Assembly: GCA_026545225.1 (NCBI GenBank)
Contig: CM048848.1
Coordinates: 24,840,806-24,904,805 of the forward strand
DNA from: Cornus controversa
Taxonomy: Eukaryota > Streptophyta > Magnoliopsida > Cornales > Cornaceae
Direction: 5' to 3'
Length of the DNA: 64,000 bases
In this document: positions 11,354 through 22,837 of the stretch, in pieces
Layout: each line of letters opens with the position of its first letter
How positions within the stretch are numbered: position 1 is the first letter of the stretch
The notes under the pieces: generated by a model
What the model saw: the letters and a program-made list of their open reading frames with translations, nothing else
The model's database searches: none
Told to the model about the DNA's origin: nothing
Made by a program: the position numbers and the translations under genes

Positions 11354-12550
11354 TCAATGGTGTGGTGGTGACTGAGCATCCGGATCCAAGTTTGCCTGGC
11401 GCATCAGTGCACGCAACATCCTCCTCATCTCTAGTTGGTCTTGGCGAGTGTCACGGAAGTGATCCGCCATCTCTGTCCTCATTGCTCCAAACTGTGTGGA
11501 TACCTCTGTCTGTAAGGTGCCAAACTGGGCTGTCAACCCAGCAATTTGCCCCTCTAAATACTGATAATCATGGCCACCAGCCTGTGTATGCACCTCCTCT
11601 TCCTCTGCATCCATCTCCTCAGGATTTTCCACCGGTGGTGGTATATCTATATGTTCTCCTCCTTGGGCCAACCGAGATACTTCACCAAGCGCCGCTATGA
11701 CTCTCTGATGCATATGAGATCGGCTCAAATTGCAGTCATGTGTGCCATAATGAAGATCACGTGGAAAGGCAAGCTCCTCCTCATGGACTGCATACCCCTG
11801 TGCTACAAGCAACTGATGAATAATAGTAGGGAATGGAAACTCCTAGTCACTTGCACTGTCTGGTGCCTTGGCCACAACCATGGAATAGAACCTCTCCATC
11901 TGGCCCTAGACAATCTGTGGGAATGACAGCCAATGCCCAAAATGTATAACATATAAGGCTTTGAGGAACTCTTGACGTCTCTCGGTTTTATGTCCAATTG
12001 GACATACATTCTTGAGTAGAACAACGTCAATGAACCATAAATGATTTGGCATTGAAGACTTGGAACCTGCATTCCTTTTCGGCCCAAAAAACTGATTAGC
12101 ACACAAACGTGCAACCAAATTACCCACTGACAAATCATCGGGTAGAGGAGTATAGATATGAGATAAATCATCTGGGCATTCATGAGGATAACCCATGGCA
12201 ATGGCAATGGATGACATGTCCACCCGCACTATTGTTCCATCTACTGAAGAAGTAAGCACAACCCGCTCATCATGCGTCGGCATTAAGTTCTGATAAAATA
12301 CCTTGACAAGCCTTGGGTAGATAGTAGACGAGAGTGGAACAAAAATAGATGCCGACCGATGACGATGGATGTCAGAAATCTCCCATCGTGTCTCGGGAAA
12401 CATACCATAGAGTTCGACTATGTCAAACGTAGTTTCAAAGTTCAAAGCCCTTGGATGCCATCGCTCGTGAATACCTTCTCGGCGAGATCGAGAAGAACCG
12501 GTAGTTGGATCATGCCTCGCTCGGCGAGGATTACATGAACTTGAAGCACC
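11354..12550 (-). pseudogene. Athila-3 copy I env-like ORF region
   Basis: Env-like/plant transposon protein region. Blocks seen on the minus strand include FETTFDIVELYGMFPETRWE, SIFVPLSSTIYPRLVKVFYQ, VDGTIVRVDMSSIAIAMGYP, LSVGNLVARLCANQFFGPKR, NHLWFIDVVLLKNVCPIGHK and ALYVIHFGHWLSFPQIV. Further on come an acidic stretch (ENPEEMDAEEEEVHTQ) and a C-terminal heptad-like part (LEGQIAGLTAQFGTLQTEVS). The whole arrangement is repeated in copy II at 34930-36150 with high similarity. Fossil; broken. Confidence 0.75.
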
Positions 12551-13510
12551 TTAACAATATATTCAGTGATTACCATTGTGTAATAATCGCTCTCATGATC
12601 ACAGAAAATAAGAGAGATTGAGTTCAATAACAACAACTAAATATCTAAGACAAGATAAGAAATCATTGAGATTGAATTTACAAGACTTTTATTGCTCAAT
12701 AATTAAAACAATCAAACCATTGATGCTTTGTTAGGGCTACATCAAAACCCTAGTGGATGAACTAGCCACTCATGGTAGAAGAAGAAGCTTCAACTGTTGA
12801 AGAAGAAGGCATCATCTTCATGAATTACGCGTATGACTTCGTTCTCCAATGGCTCTGCAAATATGTTTCTGTTCTCTTCTCAGCCCTCTCAGACTCACCA
12901 AATCTCTCTGTAATCTCCCCTCCAATCTCAGGCTCTTATTCTTCACTTTTTTCCCCAAGAGAATACACCAAAGTCCTAATCCAATTAGGAATAAATTAGG
13001 GTTTCCCGCAGCACTAATCAGGTGGGTTTTTCCTGCTGACTTCGGCCCAAATTTTGACCCACTAGAAGTCCGATTTACGGAATTTTTGTGAAATACAAAA
13101 GTGTGCAGAATCAAATTTTGTTCAACCTAAGGAAAAAATTATGTCGATTTGAGGCTCAGACATAAGACTATTGGCCCATTTTCGAAAATGGGATTAAGAC
13201 TGTATTATGCACAAATTTGGGCTTCAGGCCCGAAACCTTCTTAAGCAGCTGTAATTCTCTTGAACCTCTTCCTTGGGCTGATTTGAGTTGAAATAAATGG
13301 TTGAATGAATCTCCTTTGATGTATACTTCATCTAACCATCTTGGATTTCTTCTTTAAAAGCCCAAAAGCTTGGTTTAACTGAAATAATCATTAAGGCCCT
13401 GAAAATACCGAAAACACTAAAACCAAAGTAAAATAACAAAATAAACTATCACTAAGAGAATAAAATACATAAGTTAAGAGGCTAGAATGTGTAACATTCA
13501 ACGCCGATCA
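12551..13510 (-). repeat. 5' LTR of Athila-3 copy I
   Basis: Starts TGATCGGCGTTGAATG on the minus strand and matches the 3' LTR closely. It abuts the env-like region directly in this copy. The next base to the right (13511) already belongs to the SIRE-B LTR. Confidence 0.8.
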
Positions 13511-14854
13511 TTAAGTTAACTCGCTTTTTCCTTAATTATTCAGATTATTCAATTTTAAGTCCAATTAAAAACTTAAGCAATCCCACAAAAGCAAGTAAAT
13601 AAATAAAGTATAATAAATTAAAGAATGCATCATATATACGTGGAAAACCCAGATCGAAAACAAATCACGGGTGAGGCTTTGTAGCCTCGGAGAAGAAAAT
13701 TTACTATCGTCTAAGAAAAGTACAACAGACTCTAGCCTAGACTCATACTCACTCCACTCTAACAAGAACTCTGATACAGAACACCTTAGGCTTACAATTA
13801 CGACTACCTCATCCAAATGTTGTAGATGGTTAGCGTCAAAATCCTCTTAGAAGGGTAATTGGAAGAACACGAATACTCAGCAAGTACTTTGTTCCCTTCG
13901 TAGCACGATCTTCTTCTCCTTTCTCACCAACGTAACAGTTATAGAAGACACCAATCCAGTAACTTGATCATGAAGAAATCTTCAATGCAGTCTTCAAACA
14001 GTTGATCAAGCAAATAGAGAACACCCTAAATGACTCTGTGAAATATGTGTGTGCTCTCAAAAATACAAACAAATAATTTGAGAAAAAAATCATTTTCTTA
14101 GAAAAATATCTCAATACTTTCACTCTCTAAAATATGTATCTCTTGTATATTGAAAGCGTGTATTGAAAGCACAATAACAGAGAAATCATATGAGATTTTT
14201 ATGGAGATTAAAAACCCTAATTTTTATTGTAAAAAAAGTTAAAAACCAATAGGAAATAAGTTCTTAAGTTTTTAGAAAGTTCTGGGTCAAAATAGGACAA
14301 AACTGGTCAAAATTCGCAGACCAGATAAGTTATATGGTTCCAGCTAAAACTTGGACGAGTACAACATACATGGACGGGTTCACTCAAACTTGGATGGGTT
14401 TAGCTCAAACTTGGATGGCTCTGGCTCCTGAAGCAATCTCATATGAGATGCTGAGACCTCTTGGATGGGTCCAACCTTTTCTTGAATAGGTCCAACTTTG
14501 AATATTTAAGCATTTTCATCAAAAGTCCCTCTTTTCAAGGTTGAAACCTCCTGGTTTGATATATATGTGTTCTCACCACTTTAACAGGATTACGTGACTC
14601 TCATATATGATCAACGATGTCCTCAAGCACTTGGAACCATCTCAAAACTTCAATCCTTGTTCAGAGCATTGATAGTTTCTTCCAAAGATTCAAGCTTCAT
14701 TCTTTGAAGAACATTTGTGTCCTTGGTGTAAAACTTTATGCTTACTCTGAGACTTCAATTACATGATCAATGATAGAAATATAACTCAAATAATACAACT
14801 CGAGCATGTTTGGTTTTGACAACAAAAATTGTCAATTACAAAAATATATAACAC
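13511..14854 (-). repeat. 3' LTR of SIRE-B
   Basis: Identified by its start TGTGTTATATATTTTTGTAA after the G-rich tract (14855-14868) and by similarity to 57161-58392. Around 14350-14510 it holds a repeated phrase related to TTGGATGGGTTTAG/CTTGGACGAGT. The rest of the LTR lies beyond the nested Athila-3 copy I. Confidence 0.75.
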
Positions 14855-15265
14855 AATCTCCCCCTTTGGCAATTTGATAACAAAATCCACTTAGAAAATT
14901 ATAACCTAACTAATGGAAAAATCATATTACAATATGTCCCTAATACAAAGAAATATATATTGAAGAACTCAGAGTATCATGAGCAAGCTTTCAACCTTCA
15001 TGTGTAGTGTCTGCCAAACTAGTAAAATCTACACATCATGCAAACAACACTACCTGTGAAAGCTTCATCAAGAAAACTATAATGATATTAAAATCATCTT
15101 CAAACTCCTCCTTAATCATATAACCAATGAAATATACTATCTCCCCACATGTCTCACAGAAATAAATCTCCCCCTTGTCAAAGCACCTAAATAATTCTCT
15201 TCCTTTTTGGAATAAATTAACAAAGTAAAAACATTAAGAACAAGAGAGAATAAATTAACATATGA

Positions 15266-16290
15266 TTAAGTAAGATAGAAGTATAACCTCCAATCAAATA
15301 TAACACATAAGTACTTTTCCAACCCCTTCATTGATTGATTGTACTGTCTAGTAGTCAAAGCATGATTAAAGTCTAGAACATAGAATTCGAGAATAGAAGC
15401 ATTATCATCACTCTCATTCTCAATCTCCTCCTCAACATGATGTCTTGTTGCCTCCTTTTGAGCTCTTTCCTTCATCTTGTTAATGATTGAAGACTTAACA
15501 CTTGAAGCTGTAAACTTTCCTTTTGGTTTCATCACTAGAGCATTTGAAATAATGTAAACATTATTTGCCTTAAGAATTTTCATTATGATTAGAGGAAAAG
15601 GCAAAGCATTGGTAGACCTAGAATGATACGACTTTTGAATCATAGTCCTCAAAATAGTTACTGGCACATTAATTCTATCACTATTCACAATGTGGTATAG
15701 AATCTCACCTCGATTCCATGACAAATCACCTTTATGATCATGAGGGTCAAGAGTGTAGGAGACAATCAAGTTCAATGTAGATATATTGTTAGTGATGTAG
15801 GCACTTGAAACTTTATTTCCAAGCAATGGAGCATTAGGTTCACACAACTTCCTAATGATTTCTTCCATGCTTGGTCAGTTCTCTTCAGTACCCAGATAAG
15901 GAAATATTAAACCATTTTGTGCCTCTAGAACTCCAATCACCTCAAAAATTAGTTGGGCTGTCACCTTGATTTCTATCCTAAAACATTTCACCATCATTCA
16001 GAATTCTCTGTCCTTATATGAAAGCACATTCCTACAGAAGTAGCGAACCATGTCAGGAATACAATCTTTGCCTAGTTTGGCTAGTGCACAAACTCCAAAT
16101 AATATCCCTGTCATATGTTCTCCAAATCAAAACTTCTTTCACACCTCATTCGTCTACAACCAACCACATTCTTATAATGATCAAAGATTCCTTCATCACT
16201 AAAATGATCCTCCATGAAGATTATGTTGCTTTTAGGTGTTAGAGAAACATTGACTCTTTGTTGCCTAGAACCACCGACCATTGCTACAAT
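15266..16290 (-). pseudogene. SIRE-B env-like / plant transposon protein ORF
   Basis: The minus-strand reading begins MVGGSRQQRVNVSLTP (near 16280). Further on it holds KLCEPNAPLLGNKVSSAYI, SYTLDPHDHKGDLSWNRGEI, NVPVTILRTMIQKSYHS and NALPFPLIIMKILK. The block order (tryptophan-rich ILYHIV segment, conserved IPVT-L-I-x-KSYH, FP-LI-I) is that of the plant transposon protein domain found in extra ORFs of Athila and some SIRE elements. The C-terminal part is acidic (EEEIENESDD). It lies between the presumed end of pol and the 3' purine tract, the right slot for an env-like ORF. Fossil; broken. Confidence 0.5.
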
Positions 16291-16949
16291 GAGAGGAATG
16301 CAAAATAAGAATGTAAGAACCATTGGAAAATTCCCTCAAACACTTAGTGTGCGAGCTTTGAAAACACAAGCTTTAATATCACTTGGTTAGTTTAATCTCC
16401 CAAAATCAACATAAAACTTCCAATGATTAATCCCTTCCACTAATTCAACTCAAAAATAGTCTCAAATATCAATCAATATGAGGATGATTATGTAGCACAA
16501 TGTTTGTTTAGAGTTATGTCAAAGGAAGGGAAAAAGAGGAAAGATACACAGAAGAGAGAAATATAGCACAAAATGAACACAAAGTAAACATTATGTTTTT
16601 AACCCTACTGGCCGAGCCTCTATGGACCAGTCCACCCTATTCCTTGGACCGGTCCAATGTGGCTTGTTGACTAGATTTGACCATCTTAGACCCTTTTTGG
16701 AATTTTAAACCAAAAAAAAATGCTTAAACATACCTAAACAAATTCACAAAAATTCCAAAAATTCTGAAAAAATAGAAAAATATTTTTGAGATTTTATTTA
16801 TATGAAAATAGAAAATATAACAATCATATAATCATTAAAACCAAATTTTCACATAAAATAAAAATGAGTTCTAAAATATTTGAAAAACTTCAAGAAAATT
16901 TAAGAATGCACAATTTTAAAATCCATCAATTTGCCAACAAAATTCATCA
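16291..16949. other. SIRE-B upstream flank and A/T-rich junction
   Basis: At 16291-16600 lies the probable untranslated leader of the SIRE-B env-like ORF. At 16612-16680 there is GGACCAGTCC and GGACCGGTCC, the palindrome type also used by SIRE-A. From 16690 to 16949 the sequence is A/T-rich without recognisable features, and Athila-2 pol begins at about 16950. The exact boundary between the two elements cannot be placed. Confidence 0.5.
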
Positions 16950-19312
16950 TTAGATTTTACTTCTTTTTATATGGATATTTTGGATATAATCAAGTCACAT
17001 TAGACCCGCAAGACCAAGAAAAAACCACATTCACATGTCCATTCAGAACATTCGCTTATAGACGCATGCCCTTTGGCTTACATAATGCACCAGTGACTTT
17101 TCAATGGTGTATGATGTCTATTTTTTCAGACATGGTGGAGAAGTTCCTTGAAGTGTTCATGGATGAATTTTCAGTCTTCCGACCATCCTTTGATTCATGC
17201 CTTCATAATCTTACATTTACACTCAAGCGTTGCAAGGACACGAATCATATTCTTAGTTGAAAAAAGAGCCATTTCATAGGTCAAGAGGGAATTGTACTTG
17301 GGTACATTATGTCTAAATGAGGTATAGAAGTTGATAGAGGCAAGGTGGAACTCATATATAAGCTTCCACCACCTTCATCGATGAGGGCATTTGTTCATTC
17401 CTTGGCTATGCAGGTTTTTATCGCCATTTAATCAAGGGCTTTAGCAAGATATCTCAGCCCTTATGTCGACTTATTGAGAAGGGAACTTTTTTTTTTACTT
17501 TGGTAAAGCGTGCCTTAAATCTTTTGAAACACTCTGCACACTTCAATCAACCGCTCCCATTCTACTTCCTTCAAATTGGGCTCTCCCATTTGAGGTTATG
17601 TGTGATGCATCTGATTTTTCTACGGGTGTTGTCTTAGGGTAACATGTTGACAAGTTACCGCATGTTATTTACTATGTAAGTAAATCCCTTTTCGAAGCTT
17701 AAATGAATTATAAAACTACGGAAAAGGAATTGCTTGTAGTTGTTTATGCCTTGGACAAATTTAGATCTTATCTCTTAGGATCCATGGTCATTGTCTACTA
17801 AGACCATGCTACTCTTTAGCACTTATTGGGCAGATGGGATACTAAACCTCGGCTGATCCGATGGATACTCTTGTTTCAACAGTTTGATTTTGAGATTTAG
17901 TATAAAAAGGGTACTGAGAATGTGGTCGCCGACCATTTGTCTCTAATTCTGGTTGAGTGCCATCACGACTGAATTTCAATTAGTGAATCCTTTCTAGATG
18001 AGCAACTGTTTGAAGTCACTCACGAGAAACTTCTCTGGTTTACTGATATAATCAATTTCCTAGCAACTAAGAAGATCCCATCCTCTTGGTGCAAATAGGA
18101 AAATGATCGCTTCCATTTCTAAATATGTTCATATTTTTAGGACGATCATCATCTATTCAAGTATTGTCCCGACCAAATCATCCACCGATCTATGCCAGAG
18201 AGTGAGAGTCCTAGAATTCTTACCTTTTACTATACATTAGAATGTGAAGGTCATTTCAGTGCTCGGAAGACTGCTTCCAAAATTTTTCAATGTTGTTTCT
18301 TCTGGCCAACCGTGCATCGAGATGTATAATTATTCTGCCTCTCGTGCGAGTGATGTCAGCTCCTTGGCCCTATGTCTCATAAAGATACGATGCCCTTGAA
18401 CCTAATCTTAATTGTCGATATCTTCGATGTTTAGGGCATCGACTTTATGGGCCCATTTCCAAAATCCTCCAGTTTTGAGTTCATACTTGTGGTGGTGGAT
18501 TATGTATCTAAATGGATGAGGCCTTGGTTACCAAAACCATTGACCATGCAGTCATTGTTAAATTCATTCAGATGAACATCTTTAGTTCTTTTGGTACGTC
18601 TCGAGCCATCATCAGTGACGGGGGTAAACACTTTTGCAACCAGTTCTTACGAACCTTGCTACTCAAATACTCCATCACTCACAAGGTTGCTACACCTTAC
18701 CACCCTCAAATGAGTGGCCAAGTAGAAGTATCTAATAAGAAAATTAAGCACATTCTCAAAAAATTGTGCGCCCCGATCGCAAGGATTGGTGTGGGCGTAC
18801 CGTACTCCTTATAAAACCTGATTGGCAAGTCACCGTACCATCTTGTATATGGTAAGGCATGTCACTTATCAGTTGAGCTCGAGTACAAAGCCTTCTAGGC
18901 TATTAAGAAGTTTAATTTCGATATGAGATTGGCCAGCTCTAATCGAAAGCTTCAGTTGACTGAATTAGAGGAAATGAGGAATGACACGTACGAAAGCACA
19001 AAAAGCTATAAGGCCGAGACCAAGGTTTTCCATGATCATCATATTCGTTCCAAATCATTCTATCCAGGCCAAAAAGTTTGGCTTTATAATTCTAGGTTTT
19101 GCCTATTTCCCAAAAAACTTCACTCCCGATGGGACTATCCTTTCATTATCAATTCTATTGCTCCCCATGAAGTAGTGGAACTAAATGATCCCAAGGACGG
19201 AACACTCTTTAAGGTTAAATGGCAAAGGATGAAACCTTGCACTGATAGTCAAATGCATATGGCATACATGTATATTGTCAAATTGAGGGATCCCATTTTT
19301 TTGGACCTATGA
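16950..19312 (+). pseudogene. Athila-2 pol region (RT, RNase H, integrase)
   Basis: RT is seen at 16955-17260 (FGYNQVTLDPQDQEKTTFTC, FRTFAYRRMPFGLHNAPVTF). RNase H follows to about 17960 and the integrase zinc-binding region to about 18360. The integrase core lies around 18430-18770 ([40 protein letters not shown]). The C-terminal tail is at 18960-19312 (KDGTLFKVKWQRMKPC, LRDPIFLDL). These are the standard Ty3/gypsy pol domains in the standard order, with integrase after RNase H. Fossil, with many breaks. Confidence 0.82.
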
Positions 19313-19497
19313 GTCGTTTCATGTCTCACCGTAGACAGTAAACTTGGCATTTTCGTAATCCTATCATGTTCCGTGTGACCCTTTGAATCCAAAAGGAATG
19401 TATCTAAATATTTTTGAATGTGTCTAAGTGTGAGAGGTGTGATTTTGAGGATTAAACACAATTTTTCCATACTTGGGACAATTTTGCAAAATCACAG

Positions 19498-19650
19498 CTA
19501 TATGGCACTTCGATGCATCGAAATCCCAACTTTGATGCATCGATCTTTAAATGTCCCATTTCAATTCCAATTCCAGCACCTTTCGCACCTTATATTTCAA
19601 TCCATTGACACTTTTATTTCAATGTATCGATTAACTGCATCCACAGTCAC
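19498..19650. repeat. CGATGCATCG palindromic block in Athila-2
   Basis: TTCGATGCATCGAAATC, then TTTGATGCATCGATC, then two weaker variants (TTTCAATCCATTGA, TTTCAATGTATCGATTAA). It occupies the same slot, between pol and the env-like ORF, as the TCGATTGATCGA array of Athila-1, but with a different palindrome. Confidence 0.75.
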
Positions 19651-20184
19651 TTAAAATATGAACCCCCTCTCTTTCCCTCTCATTTTTTCCTCTCTCTCGC
19701 GACTCTCTCCTCTCCCTCTCATCCGAAGCCCTCAAACACACATCCACCATCAAAATCATTCTGAGCATCATCCATTATCACTAAGTTTGAATCTTTGGAA
19801 GTGATTACATGTTTGGACAATCACCATTGAGGCTCCACTCTGAACAATGAAAGGTAAGAGCTTTGGTTGACCCTTTTTGCTTAGCATTTGTGAAGTTGGG
19901 GAGTGTGGGTTCTGTATTCATTTTGGATTTTTGGAGGAAGTTTGGGGGATTATTGCATTTGTTTGATTTTATTGGAGTCTTGAGACATCATTGCCGGAAG
20001 AATTGAGGGTGAGTTGGTTTTTGTAAGTGATTTGTGAAGCAAGGAAGAGGATGCTGAGCACATTGCACATCAAGTGCTTGAGAAAAATTCTGAGAAATAT
20101 TTTTAAGCAAAGATGGTCTAAAACAAAGTTCCTACGGGCCGAATCTAAGACGTACCGCGTGTTAAATAGAAGAACCAAGGGATT

Positions 20185-20985
20185 ATGCTCAAATACCTTA
20201 TTAGAGAGGCAAACTTTGTGGATGATTCGTATGCCCAATGGACATTGGCAGCATTACAGAATCTTCGCCATTTGACTCTTTTCACAGCAACTATAGATAT
20301 AGCTTACCCGAGGCTCGTGGAGGTATTTTTCATAAACCTCCACTATGATTGCAATAAGCCAGATATTTTGAGGATGAGCATGGATGGCACGCCTCTTGCC
20401 ATATCCGTTGACACCATTGTTGAGCTTACCGGGTGCCCACATATGCAACCCGATGACATTGCCCTTGGTGAGGATCATTTCCTCTGTCGAGAGCTTCCTC
20501 ATAATCTTACGTCACTATGGGTCCACCGTCATGCTTTCTAGTGTAGAATTGGTAGAAGATTGGTGGCTCATATGACTGCTTTGCCACGAGTAGCACCCGA
20601 GATGGAGGCTAGTAAGAGTGATGCAGAGGTCCCCAAGGATGACATGGAGATGGATGTCTAAGCTGAGGAGGACACTTATGAGGAGCTCAAGGTTGATATG
20701 ATGGGCATGGGAGGAGTTGATTCGGACTACCTTACCAAAGGCTATACCTATTTAGCTGTGAATTTGGCCCAACTATAAATGGAGTTTACTAAGCACAGTC
20801 GTGTGACTGCTGAGCATCGTCGATAAACCGACGAGCACTTGGACGCCCTTAGTGCTAGCATTCACACTGTTGTGGACAGTCAGCAGTGCATTGAGTAGCT
20901 GCTTAGGGCTATCCTTGCTTCTCGGGGTGCTTATACTTCTACTGCACCACCGCCACCGCCACCGCTGCCTCAGCCTTAGCCCCAT
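20185..20985 (+). pseudogene. Athila-2 env-like ORF region
   Basis: Blocks shared with the other env-like regions are YPRLVEVFFINLHYD, MDGTPLAISVDTIVELTGCP and HMQPDDIALGEDHFLCRELP, followed by an acidic section and a Pro-rich end near 20950. A donor-like GAAAG/GTAAGAG at 19854 lies upstream. This is the most diverged of the Athila env-like copies here. Fossil; broken. Confidence 0.62.
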
Positions 20986-21599
20986 TTTTCTGTTTTGTTA
21001 CTATTTTTATTTAAGTTTATATATTTTCTCGTCTTTATAGTCATAGGTCTGTATGGTGCCATGTAGGCCCTTTTTTGTTGCTTTTAAAGCATGTTTTTGT
21101 GTATTCCATAAATTCCATCACTTGTATTGACAAATGTTTGAATTAATGGAATATTTGCACTTTCTTTTCCTTGTTTGTGCATATTTGTTTTCTGTCATTA
21201 TGTTTCTTTTCTTTTATTGCATTTGTCACCATGTGTATGTTATGCTGGTATGTAGTTGTCCTTGTGCAAGTTTTGATTGCCCCACTTGTTCAACATGAAC
21301 CCGTGTACCCACTACCCTTACACGATTGATGTTTTAGCTTTTTGAGACCCATCAACCAGCTGGTAACATTGTTCTAACTCTTCTTAGTTCTTAGTTCAAA
21401 CATTGAGGATAATGTTTAATTTAAGTTTGGAGTAAGGTACATGTATGTATGTATACAATGGTTGCTTTTTTTTTTTTTGCACATATTGTATCTTTATTTC
21501 ATGTTTGCCATGATGTCCTTCTCTTGAGGATGTGATACCCTGAGTGTCATCGATAGTTCCATGAGGACTACAAGTGATGGCTTGGTACTAGTTTTCATT
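20986..21599 (+). other. Athila-2 3' untranslated region
   Basis: T-rich, with the conserved pair TTGAGGATAATG and AAGTTTGGAGTAAGG at 21399-21436 and a poly-T run near 21468-21478. No gene is seen. Confidence 0.6.
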
Positions 21600-22113
21600 T
21601 TAACATACATAGCTTGATTTACATAGTCCATGCTAAGAGATGGTAAATTAGCTACACTTAGTTCATTAGGTATTTAGGTAAGTAGGTAGATAGGGAATTT
21701 ACACGTATCGAAGATGAACTGTAGTATTTTAAGGTGTATGTATCCTCTTGATAGTAGCATTGTAGGCCACGAGCCAAATGCACTATTTAGTACACAATTG
21801 CATGAATTCCCTCAATTAATATAAGTTTGACATACTAAGAGGCTAGTGGTGAAGTTTCAACCCTAGTCCATTACTTTTCTCTCAAATTTTGCATTTTAAT
21901 TATCATTTATGTTTTTAAAATAGAGTAAACAAACAACCCAAAACCTTGTTTGTGAATTAAATGAGAAGCAACCTTTGACTTTTAGCATGTTATTCCTAGG
22001 TAGTCTCTGTGGGACCGACACCCTCAACTCAGAACCCTATCCTTCAAGGATTCTTTCTATTATGAGTGGAAAATATAAATATAAATTTGATAAACAGCGA
22101 AAGAGCCACATCA
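21600..22113 (+). repeat. 3' LTR portion of Athila-2
   Basis: Similar to the distal part of the Athila-1 LTR (8020-8546): GGCTAGTGGTG, TTTCAACCCTAGT, then AGTCTCTGTGGGACCGACAC and the terminal AGCCACATCA. The left boundary is approximate. Confidence 0.7.
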
Positions 22114-22335
22114 GGAGGCATGTAAGGATTGCCAGGAGGCATGTCAGGATTGTCAAATACCTAATAAGGTAATTAATGTTAATAAGGGAGGCATGTAAGG
22201 ATTGTTAGGAGGCATGTCAGGCTTGCCAAATACCTAATAAGGTATCAAATGTTAATTATGGAGGCATGTAAGGATTGCCAGGAGGCATGTCAGGATTGCC
22301 AAATACCTAATAAGGTATTAGGAAGTACGGGAATA
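22114..22335. repeat. Tandem GGCATGT(A/C)AGGATTGCC repeats
   Basis: Three larger units. Each has two copies of GGCATG-N-AAGGATTGCC-like sequence followed by AATACCTAATAAGGTATT. Both elements are dyads: GGCA pairs with TGCC, and AATACC pairs with GGTATT. Confidence 0.85.
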
Positions 22336-22394
22336 GGCATGTCATGATTGCCTCATATAAATAGGGTATACATTTATTTTCGGGAATGTTGAGG

Positions 22395-22790
22395 TTGTCA
22401 ATTTTATAAATATTTATTTTCGGGCCTGTTGGGATTGCCAATTTTACAAATATTTATTTTCAGGCATGTTGAGATTGCCAATTTTACAAATATTTATTTT
22501 TAGGCATTTTGGGATTGCCAATTTTAAAAATATTTATTTTCTGGCATGTTGGGATCCCCAATTTTACAAATATTTATTTTCGGGCATGTTGGGATTGCCA
22601 ATGTTACAATATTATTTTTAGGCGGGATTGCCAATTTTACAAATATTTATTTTCGTGCATGTTGGGATTTCCAATTTTACAAATATTTATTTATGGGCAT
22701 ATTGGGATTTTCAATTTTACAAATATTTGTTTACAGAAATACTGGGATTGCAAATTTTACAAATAGGGTACACATTTATTTTTGGCAAAG
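22395..22790. repeat. About ten tandem units of 40 bases
   Basis: Unit core CAATTTTACAAATATTTATT followed by TTCGGGCATGTTGGGATTGC. Most units keep the GGCA...TGCC dyad seen in the preceding block. The repetitive peptides this stretch could encode are by-products of the repeat. Confidence 0.9.
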
Positions 22791-22837
22791 ATGATAGATA
22801 AAATGAAAATTGGCCAAAATCGGGTCCGGTCTCTATA

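Larger units (their letters stand above)
8547..13510 (-). mobile_element. Athila-3 copy I: broken Athila-type element
   Basis: Minus-strand element whose recognised parts, in its own order, are a 5' LTR (12551-13510), an env-like ORF, a 3' untranslated region with purine tracts and a 3' LTR (8547-9706). The two LTRs differ at about 2-3 percent of sites by eye (five differences over about 250 bases in one stretch, more in another). At commonly used plant rates this means an insertion on the order of one million years ago. It sits in the LTR of SIRE-B (boundary at 13510/13511) and was itself the target of Athila-1 (boundary at 8546/8547). Same family as Athila-3 copy II. Confidence 0.8.
13511..16600 (-). 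mobile_element. SIRE-B: SIRE-type Ty1/copia element, broken
   Basis: Minus-strand remnant. Its LTR (13511-14854) resembles the LTR of SIRE-A in order and wording, for example GTAAGCCTAAGGTGTTC and GTTAGAGTGGAGTGAGTATG on the minus strand. It starts TGTGTTATATA after the tract CCAAAGGGGGAGAT, the hallmark of SIRE 3' ends. Upstream in element order lies an additional env-like ORF (15266-16290). Gag and pol were not recognised, and the far end near 16600 is approximate. It is older than Athila-3 copy I, which was inserted in its LTR. Confidence 0.65.
16950..22113 (+). mobile_element. Athila-2: Athila-type element, broken
   Basis: Plus-strand element recognised from reverse transcriptase onward: RT, RNase H, integrase, a short-palindrome block, an env-like ORF, a 3' untranslated region with TTGAGGATAATG and AAGTTTGGAG, and part of a 3' LTR ending AGAGCCACATCA at 22113. 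It is heavily broken and looks the oldest of the Athila copies. The sequence to its right (22114) continues as a Tekay-like LTR, so this was probably an insertion into that LTR. Confidence 0.8.
22114..22837 (-). repeat. Tekay-like LTR portion rich in minisatellites
   Basis: The right end, TTGGCCAAAATCGGGTCCGG followed by TCTCTATA, closely resembles the LTR end of the Tekay element (CCGGCCAAAATTGGTCACGG then TCTCTACA, ending at 26678). It is therefore read as the LTR start of a related minus-strand chromovirus, in which Athila-2 sits. Two tandem-repeat blocks fill almost all of it. Confidence 0.55.

Noticed and set aside
11362-11926. Plus-strand ORFs opposite the Athila-3 env-like region
   Set aside because: They are antisense to the conserved minus-strand env-like blocks and show no homology of their own.
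22509-22794. Open frames encoding repeated Cys/Phe/Tyr-rich peptides
   Set aside because: They are translations of the 40-base minisatellite; both frames give similar repetitive peptides and there is no start context or homology.
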